A stretch of DNA of 64,000 bases, taken from assembly GCA_905221605.1 (NCBI GenBank), contig CAJNDS010002745.1, positions 608,501 to 672,500 of the forward strand. The letters run 5' to 3'. Made by a program: the position numbers and the translations under genes. Shown in pieces: positions 1-9,277 of this stretch (positions are counted from its first letter, which is position 1; each line of letters opens with the position of its first letter). This stretch comes from Symbiodinium natans (lineage: Eukaryota; Sar; Dinophyceae; Suessiales; Symbiodiniaceae). A model generated the notes under the pieces. That model made no database searches, was not told where the DNA came from, and was given only the letters and a program-made list of their open reading frames with translations.

Positions 1-449
1 CCTATGGATATGTCTATCGGTGACTTCTTTCTCTTGCGCCGGGCGAGAAATCTCACAGGATGTAGGATTTAGCCTGCATTAAGGGACTACAGTTGAAAGT
101 CTCCGTCCGAGGTTCGTACTTGAAGCCCTCTGAATACATTCGTACGTGAGATCCTCTTACACCCAACAAGGGAAAATCTGAGATATCCGATGTGTCTACC
201 GATTACTTTACTGTGTTGCACTACACCCACAACCCTTATTCCATGTAATCCCCGAGCCCTGAGAAATTTAGCTGACCCTGGGCCTGAACCCAAAACCGAA
301 ACCCTAAAGCCTGAGCCCCAAACTCTGAAGCTCAAACATTTCTTCCTAAACCTGAACCCTACACCCTTAACCCTACACCCTACACAATAAACCCTAAACC
401 CTAAACCCTAAACCCTAAACCCTAAACCCTAAACCCTAAACCCTAAACC
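1..449. repeat. Unique lead-in followed by a CCCTAAA array
   Basis: Bases 1 to about 240 are single-copy with no convincing gene. A short stretch near 150-180 resembles a MITE-like fragment seen again near 28800 and 33780 (a 'cctcttaaaccca.aagggaaaat' style motif). From about 270 the sequence turns into decayed and then clean CCCTAAA units up to 449, where the inverted repeat of the next element begins. Short open frames here are by-products of the repeat. Confidence 0.7.
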
Positions 450-500
450 TTGAATAATCCATATAATGCTTAACATATCTTTTGGGTTTTCATGGAAAAT

Positions 501-970
501 CATATATGGGTGGGGGTCTGGGAAGGGTCATGTTTGGTCTTGAGGCGTCCGAAGTCGGGATTGGTCTTTAAAAATATGGTCTCGGCTTGCGTTTTGCGAA
601 GCAAACCTAGTAGAAAAAACACATCTGGGTTGGGGCCTGGGGAGGGTCATGTTTGGTCTTGAGGCGTCCGAAGTCGGGATTGGTCTTTAAAAATATGGTC
701 TCGGCTTGCGTTTTGCGAAGCAAACCTAGTAGAAAAAATACATCTGGGTTGGGGCCTGGGGAGGGTCATGTTTGGTCTTGAAGCGTCCGAAGTCGGGATT
801 GGTCTTTAAAAATATGGTCTCGGCTTGCGTTTTGCGAAGCAAACCTAGTAGAAAAACACATCTGGGTTGGGGCCTGGGGAGGGTCATGTCTGGTCTTGAG
901 GCATCGTAAGTCGGGATTGGTCGTAAGAAACATGGCCTCGGCTGGCGCTGAGGAAGTCAGTGTCATATAC
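501..970. repeat. Four tandem units of about 119 bp
   Basis: The phrase 'gaggcgtccgaagtcggg' recurs at 542, 661, 780 (gaagcg variant) and 898 (diverged), giving spacings of 119, 119 and 118 bp. Each unit also carries 'ttgcgttttgcgaagcaaac', which is itself a small inverted repeat (ttgcgtttt/aagcaaac). The last copy is the most diverged and runs out near 970. No protein function is evident on either strand. Confidence 0.9.
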
Positions 971-1452
971 AAGAAATTGTGGGCCGCGCTATTGTGCAAC
1001 CAGGTGTAGCCTAGCTCCTTCTAGAGCGACAAAAACTTCTGGACACGTCCATGAAGCGTCGGTCACGGGTAGAAGTTTTCATCGGAGTTGAAAAAAATCA
1101 TGGAAGAACGCAGTGCCCCTGAAGCAAGATCCATGCGCCGTAGGATTGAAAACACCCTCCTCAACTTTTCCGAAACATATACAGGCGGTGTCTCTTCGTG
1201 AAAGATCCTGGCGCGCGCGCCCATGCCTAGGTTGTAAGTTGTAAGTGGCAAGCAAACACCACGAGAAAAAAAAACTCGACTAGTTTCTGACACGAAAACA
1301 TGGGCCCCTTGCCCACCCCCCGCCCCCCAAACGCACCCCCACCATCGCACGGTTCCTTCCTTGCCTGAACGGCACCGCCCAAGCCCCCCCCCCCCCCCCC
1401 CGCACTTTTTTTTTTGGCCCCCCCCGCCCCCAGCCCCCCCGCCCCCCCCCAC

Positions 1453-1640
1453 CGGGCTGGGGCTGGGGCTGGGGCTGGGGCTGGGGCTGGGGCTGGGGCT
1501 GGGGCTGGGGCTGGGGCTGGGGCTGGGTGGGGCTGAACCTGGGGCTGGGGCTGTGGGCTGGCTGGGGCTGGGGCTGGGGCTGGGGCTGGGGCTGGGGCTG
1601 GGGCTGGGGCTGTGGGCTGTGGGCTGTGGGCTGTGGGCTG
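1453..1640 (+). repeat. (GGGGCT)n minisatellite, G-rich arm
   Basis: Near-perfect GGGGCT hexamers run from about 1453, briefly broken near 1530-1565, and change to GGGCTGT units near 1610-1640. The strand is very G-rich and could form G-quadruplexes. Long open frames with Gly-Leu or Pro-Ser content here are translations of the hexamer and not genes. Confidence 0.95.
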
Positions 1641-1667
1641 GGCTCCCTCCCCTCACCAGGACCGTCG

Positions 1668-1711
1668 GTAATCGGTCGGTAACCGGTCCGTAATCGGTCG
1701 GTAACCGGTCG
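1668..1711. repeat. Two 22-bp direct repeats between the G-rich and C-rich arms
   Basis: The 22-bp unit beginning 'gtaatcggtcggtaaccggt' occurs at 1668-1689 and again at 1690-1711 with one change at the end. It sits at the hinge between the GGGGCT arm and the AGCCCC arm and contains inner ACCGGT palindromes. Confidence 0.85.
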
Positions 1712-1714
1712 GGA

Positions 1715-2090
1715 ACCCCCAGCCCCCCCAGCCCCAGCACCAGCCCCAGCCCCAGCCCCCACCCCAGCCCCACAGCCCCAGCCAGCAGCCCCAGCCCCAG
1801 ACCCAGCCCCCAGCCCCGCCCCAGCCCCAGCCCCAGCCCCCAGCCCCCCCCCACCCCCAGCCGCCCCAGCCCCAGCCCCAGCCTCATCCCCAGCCCCCCA
1901 GCCCCCCAGCCCCCCAGCCCCAGCCCCAGCCCCAGCCCCAGCCCCAGCCCCACCCCAGCCCCACCAGCCCCAGCCCCAGCCCAGCCCCAGCCCCATCCCC
2001 CAGCCCCAGCCGCGCCCCAGCCCAGCCCCACCAGCCCCCAGCACCGCCCCCCAGCACCAGCCCCAGAGGCCCCAACCAGGCCCGCCCCAT
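1715..2090 (-). repeat. (AGCCCC)n minisatellite, C-rich arm
   Basis: AGCCCC hexamers and interrupted variants (AGCCCCC, CACCCC, CATCCCC) fill this span and are the reverse complement of the arm at 1453-1640. The pair could fold into a long hairpin. A looser G-rich stretch (gctggagggg) follows at about 2100-2200. Confidence 0.95.
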
Positions 2091-2463
2091 GGGCCCCATC
2101 CCCAGCGGGGGCTGGAGTGGGCTGGAGCTGGGGGGAGGGGGCTGGTGGCTGGAGGGGCTGGAGGGGCTGGAGGCTGGAGGGGGCTGCAGGGGGCTGGAGT
2201 CAATGCAAGTAGCATCATTAAGTCAGCAGTTTTTTGTCCGCCAACCTGGCCTCCATCGAGAACAAAACAGGAAACGTTTCGATAACAATCTTCACGAGGC
2301 TTGAGTAAGCCCAATATTTCTAGGACAAGTCCAAGATTTCTAGGATTCATGACAGGTTTCAAGCCCCGAAACTTGCAGGGCGGATCCCGTTTTCAAGCGA
2401 TCTGAACCAAGTTTTTAAGTAATAAACCGCAGACAAATCCCAGATTTCAGATGAGTAATTCCA

Positions 2464-2600
2464 AGATTTCTACTTAGACAGAACCCCAGATTTCCGGCCA
2501 CAAGACCGCAGACAACCCCAGTTTCCGGCCACAAGACCGCAGACAGAACCCAGATTTCCGGCCACAAGCGACAGAACCCGATTTCCGGCCCAAGACCTGA
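2464..2600. repeat. Short tandem series with a TTTCCGGCC core
   Basis: The core 'tttccggcca(c)aag' recurs starting at 2491, 2522, 2555 and 2582, so spacings are 31, 33 and 27 bp with decay towards the right. It lies just inside the right end of the 2.2 kb element. Confidence 0.8.
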
Positions 2601-2662
2601 GAAAAACCCGCCTGACGACACCGACTTTTGGGGATATGTTAAGCATTATATGGATTATTCAA

Positions 2663-5600
2663 ACCTAAACCCTAAACCCTAAACCCTAAACCTAACCCTA
2701 AACCCTAAACCGAAACCCTAAAAGCCCCCAAAAAACCCACCAAGGTCTGGGTCGGCTCCGATTTCGATGGCCACGTTGAAACTCCAGCCTCAGCTTTGGG
2801 GCCTCTTTGGGTTTAGGGTTTAGGGTTAGGGTTTAGGGTTTAGGGTTTAGGGTTTTAGGTTTAGGGTTCCACAAACTCGCACGCATTCAGCAACGGCCCC
2901 TGCACAGGCGCCAGCTCGTGGCCAGCGCACGACGGCTTTCAGGTTCAACTACAGACTACATCGCAGTCAAAGCCAAGCCGACATCCTGAGGACTCTTCCG
3001 CGTTTCCAGCCTAAACCCGAACCCTAACCCCTGAACTCCCAAACCCTAAACCTTAAACCCTAGCCCCAAACCCTAATCCCTCGACCCTCAGCCCTAAAGC
3101 CTCAATCGGATTTAGGGTCTAGGTTTGGGTTTGTACCTTGGTCCCTTAGAAGGCGCTTTTCTGGGGAGCAAGGCTATGCCGTGTTTCAGGGACCATGTAA
3201 CTTGCGTTTTAGATACAGCTCCTAAACCCCGAATGTCCAAAGCCCTAACACCCCCTAACGCACTAAAAACCCTACAATCCCCAAACTACATGCTAAAACC
3301 CGAAAACTCTAAGATCCGAAAGCCCTAAACCCTAAACCCTAAACCCTAAACACCCTCACACTAACCCTAAACCCTAAACCCCTAAACCCGAAAACCCTAA
3401 ACCCCTAACCCTAAACCCGAAACCCTAAACCCCAAACTAAACCCAAAACCTCCCAAAACCCAAAACCTCACCGAGACCACGGCATCCTTCCAGGGCCCCT
3501 CCGCACTCCTGGCTCGGAATTCTTCGGGTTTAGGGTTTAGGGTTTAGGGTTTAGGGGCGTGAGGAATGTTGGGCCTTAGGCCTTGGGGGATTTAGGAGTT
3601 TAGGGGCGAAAAGGGTTCGAGCCGTTGGAGCAGTTTAGGGGTTTGCGCCTTCGGGTGCTCAGGTCCTTATACGGTCCCCCCTAAGAGCCCTGAAACCTTC
3701 GACCCGAAACTCTAGACCCCTCTAAACCCTGGAACCTTGAAACCTTAAACCTCTGAATCCCGAAACCCTAAACCCTAAAATCCTTAAACCCTAATCCCTA
3801 AACTCAAAACACTGATCACTAAACGCAAGACCCCTTCATGGCCCTCATGTGTGGAAACTGGATTCTAGGGGTTTCAAGTCTCCACCGTTCGCCGGCGCGG
3901 GCATTAGGAAGCCTTATAAGTACAGCTCCTTTTGGGATCGCGCTGGGTTAGGGTTTCAGGGGTTTAGGGTTGAGGGTTTGGGGCTCAAGGGTTTGGGGGT
4001 TTGAGGGTTTGAGGAAGTACAGCTGACCCTAAACCCTAAATCCGAAACCCTAAACCCTAAACCCGAAACCCTAAACCCTAAACCCGAAACCCTAAACCCT
4101 AAACCCTAAACCGGTCCTGAGGGAAGTTTAGTTAATCTTTGACCCCCCCCCTAAGGATGTGGTAGTTCCCGGGTTGGGTCTAGGGTTTAGGGTTTAGGGC
4201 TTTAGGGTTTAGGGCTTAGGGTTTAGGTTTTGGGGTTTAGGGTTTAGGGCTAGAACTCAATCCCTGTGGCCTGCTTGTAAGCGGAAGCCATTCCTTCCAT
4301 CAGCCCTAAAACCCTAACCACGAACTTCCCCATTCCACCAATCAATCCCGGACCCTAGGAAATCTGAGCCTCTAACCCTAAACCCTAAACCCCCCCCCCC
4401 CTAAACCTTAAACCCTAAACCCTAAACCCTAAACCCTAGACCCTAAACCCTAAACCCTAAACCCTAACTGAACCCTAAACCCTGAAACTCCAAACCCACA
4501 AAGAACTCAGGCAGCTGCTCACAGGAATACTGCAGTTTGCAGGCCCCTGGCAGAGTCGGAGTCTAGGGTTTAGGGTTTAGGGTTTAGGGTTTAGGGTTTA
4601 GGGTTTAGGGTTTAGGGTTTAGGGTTTAGGGTTTAGGGTTTAGGGTTTCGGGTTTAGGGTTTAGGGTTGAGGGCGCCAGGCCCCACCCGCTCAACATACC
4701 TTGTCCCAAGAGAACAAGCACCTATAGCCAGGGCCTTTGAAACCCTCAAGACTGCTGGCGTAAAGAAGCAACGACTGTGCCAGTGTGCAGACAGCAGCGC
4801 ATGGCGACCCTACACCCGATATGATGAACCCTGAGCCTTTTAACCCGCCCAAAATACCAATAGTGCTGGTGTTTAGGGTTTAGGGTTTGGGGTTTAGGGT
4901 TTAGGGTTTAGGGTTTTAAAGTGAAACTGAAAGCATGAACCGCATGAATTGTGTGAACGACAGAAGGGCAAGGATTCCAGGGTCTTTTCACCTTCACTTC
5001 TAAGATTATTACAAGCGTTTACAAGGTGCACGCGAGTGAATAAGGCTAAAATGAAGAGAGAAAAATAGGGCGGCTCGATTGTTATGATATCACGGGCACG
5101 AAGTAAAAGAACTTGCCATGTGCCGGTGCCCGTTCATGAAGATCTTGTCACATGCGTCTTTGCACACGGGCTTAGCTCCGACACACTAAACGGAACACAC
5201 CTGAACCCTGAACCCTCCCAATTTTGGGGCTTGTAGTACGCTTTGGTGTCAAATCGAAGCACAGACGGACCTCCCTGAACACCATATTTACGGAATACAC
5301 TTTGAAGCGCAATGCCTGGGACCTAGGGGCCAATTGTAAAGGAGCCGAAATATGCCCCGTTAAAACCCCAAACGTGAATCACCCGACGGCCCAAACACCA
5401 AACCCCAAACCCTTAACCCCAAACCCTGAAACCCCAAACCCCAATCCCTAAACCCTAAACCCCAAACCCTAAACCCTAAGCCGCAAACCCCAAACCCCAA
5501 ACCCTAAACCCCAAACCCTAAACTACCGGGGTTCCGAGCGCGGTCCGGCATCGTTGCCCGGTAGGCTCAGCTCCAGTGCGTGCACCATCTTTGGCTCCTC

Positions 5601-6016
5601 TCACCCAGATGTCATTAGGGTTTAGGGTTGAGGGTTTAGGGTTTGGGGTTTAGGGTTTAGGGATTAGGATGTATATAGGGTTAGGGGTTATCTTTCTCTT
5701 TGAATTATTTCAGGTTCGTCTTTTGGTTTCCTGGAAGGTTAAGGATTTAGGAAACATTGGGTTTCCCATGCCAATCCACACGAAATATAGAACATAGGAA
5801 AATGCACGATAACAACCAGGGAAACAAAACGTCAAAACAAGAAATCAGAAAACTTTTCAACTTTTTGAGGGCTCGCAGTTTAGAATATTAAGCTTAGGAT
5901 TTGAGATTGCATGTTTTTGTTTGATTGCTTCTTCGTTTTCTTTTTGTTTGGCAGGGGGGGGGGTTCTGAGAAAGGCTCTTGTAATGCCTCTTATGACCTT
6001 GCACTTCGTGACTGGC
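2663..6016. repeat. Dense field of interspersed telomeric heptamers
   Basis: CCCTAAA and TTTAGGG arrays alternate roughly every 100-300 bp, from near-perfect (for example 4563-4660) to heavily decayed (3000-3480, 3700-3800). Islands between them, such as 2870-3010, 4490-4560, 4690-4860 and 5070-5170, are single-copy. The stretch 5690-6010 is AT-richer, free of arrays, and contains a G homopolymer near 5955. I see no supportable gene. Confidence 0.8.
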
Positions 6017-7567
6017 TTAGGACCTTGAGTTTAGAGCTCTGTACACGTGACTATTCGGGACTACTGTTGTTGTTCGGGTAATGTGAGGCTTAGACCTGCT
6101 GGGGATTAGGGCTGAGGGTTTAGGGCTTTGTTGCACCGCACTGCTGTCGCCACCATGATCCGGATCGCCCCATGTCACGACGGATCCATCCGAAAGGACC
6201 GCAGCAAAAGCGTGGTCTGTGGCTTGGATCTGCTGCACATTTTGCAGCTGCTCTTGCGCCGCACTGCTGTTGCCACCATATTCCGGATCGCCCCATGTCA
6301 CGACAGATCCGTCCGCCCGGATCGCAGCAAAAGCTCTCGTCGAGGCATGGATGTGCTGCACGTTGTCCAGCTGCTGTTGCACCGCACTGCTGTCGCCTCC
6401 ATACTTCGGATGGCCCCACGTCACGACGGATCCATCCGACAGGACCGCAGCAAAAGCGCGGTCTGAGGCTTTTATCTGTTGCACATTTTGCAACTGCCGT
6501 TGCACCGCACTGCTGTCGCCACCAAAAGCCGGATCGCCCCATGTCACGACGGATCCGCCCGCCAGGATCGCAGCAAAAGCGTGGTCTGAGGCTTGGATCT
6601 GTTGCGCATTTTGGAGCTGCTGTTGCACCGCACTGCTGTCGCCACCAACATCCGGATCGCCCCATGTCACGACTGACCCATCCGCCAGAACCGCAGCAAA
6701 AGCGGCGTCTGAGGCTTGGATGTGTTGCACATGTCGCAGCTGCCATTGTGCCGTCCTGCTGTCGCCACCACGACGTGGATCGCCCCACGTCACGACGGAC
6801 CCATCCGCCAGGACCGCAGCAAAAGCTTCAGTTGAGGCATGGATGTGCTGCACGTTCTCAAGCTGCTGTTGCACCGCACTGCTGTCGCCACCGTATTCCG
6901 GATCGCCCCAGCTCACGACGGATCCATCCGCCAAGATTGCAGCAAAAGCATCAAGTGAAGCTTGGATCTTCTGCACACTCTCCAGCTGCAGTTGCACAGC
7001 ACTGCTGTCACCGCCATATACCGGATCGCCCCACGTCACGACGGCTCCATCCTCCCGGATCGCAGCAAAAGCAGATTGTGCGGCTTGGATCTGTTGCACA
7101 TTCTGGAGCTGCTGTTGCACCGCACTGCTGTCACCACCATATCGCGGATCGCCCCATGTCACGACGGATCCATCCGCCAGGATTGCAGCAAAAGCGAGGT
7201 ATGAAGCTTGGATCTGTTGCACATTTTGCAGCTGCTGTTGCACCGCACTGCTGTCGCCACCATGAGTCGGATCGCCCCATGTCGCGACGGATCCATCCGC
7301 CAGGATCGCAGCAAAAGCGGAACGAGTGGCTTGGATTTGCACTCTGCGTAGTATGTTCAACGTCAATGAGTCCCCAGTGCGCAACCCAGCCTGCTTTAGG
7401 GTTGCGCCTTCGTCCAGAACACCTCCGGAGGAGTTCACGAGTTGACCAGTGCCGACTGCAAACGCCGCCTGTGCCTGTCGTCTGAGATGTCCCACAGATG
7501 TGTCCAAGCCCGTATCCAACGAAACTGTCCTGCCACTCAGAAGGCTCACATCGATAATCGCAGACAT
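6017..7567 (-). CDS. Ubiquitin-like/HERC-type RCC1-like repeat protein, 3' end probably truncated
   Basis: The ATG at 7567-7565 opens a 516-residue frame; the frame stays open upstream for about 25 codons without an ATG, so an upstream exon is possible. Residues 1-75 resemble a ubiquitin-like fold (beta-strand opening 'IDVSLLSGRTVSL', later 'LKQAGLRTGDSLTL'). Residues 82-450 are nine exact-length 41-residue repeats (123 nt) with the pattern AFAAxxxDGSVVTWGDPxxGGDSSAVQQQLxNVQxIxAS. A tenth breaks off at residue 480. This repeat style is abundant in Symbiodinium predictions, where it is usually labelled HERC or RCC1-like; no HECT ligase domain is present here, so ligase activity should not be assumed. 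RCC1-type blades suggest protein binding. The last 36 residues are unrelated to the repeats and begin in a telomere-like CCCTAAACCCTCAGCCCTAA stretch (6107-6127), so the true 3' end is probably lost or lies beyond an intron. Both sides of the gene meet telomeric repeat. I am sure of the family and unsure whether it is expressed. Confidence 0.85.
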   Translation of the reverse strand: MSAIIDVSLLSGRTVSLDTGLDTSVGHLRRQAQAAFAVGTGQLVNSSGGVLDEGATLKQAGLRTGDSLTLNILRRVQIQATRSAFAAILADGSVATWGDPTHGGDSSAVQQQLQNVQQIQASYLAFAAILADGSVVTWGDPRYGGDSSAVQQQLQNVQQIQAAQSAFAAIREDGAVVTWGDPVYGGDSSAVQLQLESVQKIQASLDAFAAILADGSVVSWGDPEYGGDSSAVQQQLENVQHIHASTEAFAAVLADGSVVTWGDPRRGGDSRTAQWQLRHVQHIQASDAAFAAVLADGSVVTWGDPDVGGDSSAVQQQLQNAQQIQASDHAFAAILAGGSVVTWGDPAFGGDSSAVQRQLQNVQQIKASDRAFAAVLSDGSVVTWGHPKYGGDSSAVQQQLDNVQHIHASTRAFAAIRADGSVVTWGDPEYGGNSSAAQEQLQNVQQIQATDHAFAAVLSDGSVVTWGDPDHGGDSSAVQQSPKPSALIPSRSKPHITRTTTVVPNSHVYRALNSRS

Positions 7568-9186
7568 GCCTTCAGGCCCAAGAAGCACTACTGGCAGATG
7601 CCGCCGTCTTGCCCCACTGAAGTCTTCAATTTATGCTGTCCTAAACCCTATGAACCCTACCCTGAACCCTAAGCCCTACACCATAAACCATAAACCTTAA
7701 ACCCTAATCCTTAGGCTCAGACAACCGCTGATAACTGAATCTGGGCCAAAAGTCATAAACTTGAGCTGCTACAGCCTAACCGACAGGATCCGGAGTACGT
7801 TTAAGATGACAAACGGTCCTAGATATTCTACCCATTGAAACTAAATATTCAGGGATATAAGGAGGGACCACTAGAAGGGACTCTTGATCTAAATTCCCCT
7901 ATATAGCCCTTAGATATACCCTATACAGTCCCCATGTAAAACGAATCCTTTCCCTAACCCTAAACCCTAAACCCTAAACCCTAAACCCTAAACCCTAAAC
8001 CCTAAACCCTAAACCCTAAACCCCGGTTTTGCGTTCAGTCAACTGCCCTTGGAACTCTAGTCGAAGTCCCTGTGTAGGGTTTAGGGCTGTTTAGGGTTTA
8101 GGGCTATTTCGGGTTTCTGGTTTGCGGTGTGGGGTTTGGGGTTTAGGGATGGCTCAAGGTGTAGGGCTTAGGGTTGTTTCGGGTTTCAAGTTTAGGGTTT
8201 AATTAGGGATTAGGGTTGTTTAGGGTTCAGAACTCTAAGGACTTAGGGGTTTTGGAGGTTGAAGTGGTCAAGGTTCCTTCGGGCTTGGGGTTTTACGGCT
8301 TAAAGTGTTTGGCTTTAGGGCCTAGGGCCGGCCCGCGCAGGTAGTGGTTTAGGGTTTAGGGTTTGGGGTTTAGGGTTCAGGGTTGAGGGTTTGGGGCTTA
8401 GGGATTAGAGCTCCCCCTAAACCCTAACCCGATTAGCAGGCGCCTTGTTCTGAGTTTGAAGAACAATGAACTGGTGCTCGACGTTGCCGCCCCCCGACCT
8501 GGAGAGGCTGGAACCTACAGTGGTTATAGGGATTCGGGCAAACCCTAAACCCTCAACACAAAACCCTAAACCCTAAACCCTAAACCCTAAACCCTAAACC
8601 CCAAACCCCAAACCCTAAACCTATTGGGGTAGAGGGTTTAAGGTTGGAGCCGTGGGGAAGCCTGGAGGGTTGAGGGTGTAGGTCCTGACACCGAGCACCC
8701 TTTATGCCCTCGGAGACAGGGGGCTTGGGGTTTGGGGTTTAGGGCTTAGGGAAGTGGATGTAGGGTTGAGGGCTTAGAGGTCAGGGTTGATTTTCCGAAT
8801 GTCACCTGGGGCAAAAAAGACTTCAAAACAAAGCCTGATCAAGGGCAGAAAGGGCTAGTCAGGCGTTCAAAACCCTAAACCCACTTGAGACGAACTCGAA
8901 GCGCTGAGATGCCTTGGCAGGTTTACGGGCCCCGTATCTTTTTTCGGAAGGCTATATGATATTGTGACGTATCCTCTACTCTTCAAGGGACTAGAGGAAT
9001 GACCCTTATACCCCTCATCCCTAAACCCTAAGCCTTAGAGGTCATGTAGGGGCTACATAGGTATATAGGGACCCTATCAGGTATACATAAGGGATTTAAT
9101 GAGATGAAGGGTCCCTTTCTAGGTGTCTAGGGTTTAGGTTTAGGGTTTGAGGGTTTGCTCCTTTAATCCCTGAAACTCCCTAAAGA
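7568..9186. repeat. Telomeric arrays and single-copy spacers
   Basis: Just upstream of the HERC-like gene the sequence passes into decayed CCCTAAA units from about 7636. 7700-7950 is a single-copy AT-richer block with small inverted repeats and may be a worn MITE. Clean CCCTAAA occurs at 7957-8022 and mixed TTTAGGG variants at 8070-8230 and 8345-8400. The rest, for example 8440-8530 and 8800-8950, is short unique sequence. No gene is supportable. Confidence 0.7.
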
Positions 9187-9277
9187 TGCATGTACCTAAG
9201 TTGTAGATACTTCGGCGCCGCAGTCGCTCTATAGGAGCTGCGACTGAAGCCAAGGCACACCCTGTTTAGGTACATGG
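9187..9277. mobile_element. MITE-like palindrome with inner GC-rich stem
   Basis: The ends 'catgtacctaa' (left) and 'ttaggtacatg' (right) are inverted, and the middle carries a second inverted repeat built on 'gcagtcgct' and 'agctgcgactg'. The whole 91-bp unit could fold as one hairpin. Only one clear copy is in the window. Confidence 0.55.

Larger units (their letters stand above)
450..2662. mobile_element. 2.2 kb element with perfect 30-bp terminal inverted repeats
   Basis: Bases 450-479 (beginning TTGAATAATCCATATAATGC) are exactly reverse-complementary to 2633-2662. Outside both ends lies CCCTAAA repeat, so the unit appears to sit inside a telomeric array; a 3-bp ACC duplication at the ends is possible. 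The interior is almost entirely tandem repeat: four 119-bp units, an inverted GGGGCT/AGCCCC minisatellite and a 27-33-bp series. I see no transposase, so this would be a non-autonomous or fold-back element. An alternative is an inverted segmental duplication of the 30-bp ends. A minus-strand open frame over 1063-1340 ends in a mixed-composition stretch that could be a coding remnant, but I cannot identify it. Confidence 0.6.

Noticed and set aside
450-900. CRISPR-like repeat/spacer array
   Set aside because: Units are 119 bp and tandem without distinct spacers, and the sequence is eukaryotic.
1063-2362. Long open frames (up to 360 codons) rich in Gly-Leu, Ala-Gly or Pro-Gln
   Set aside because: They are translations of the GGGGCT/AGCCCC hexamers, which stay open in every frame; composition is fully explained by the repeat.
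3610-3640. tRNA B-box-like 'ggttcgagcc'
   Set aside because: No cloverleaf stems or acceptor pairing can be drawn around it.
6120-7485. Plus-strand and alternate-frame open readings up to 437 codons opposite the HERC-like gene
   Set aside because: They follow the 123-nt repeat of the minus-strand gene. Only the 523-codon minus frame gives ubiquitin-like and RCC1-like repeats; the others are shadows.
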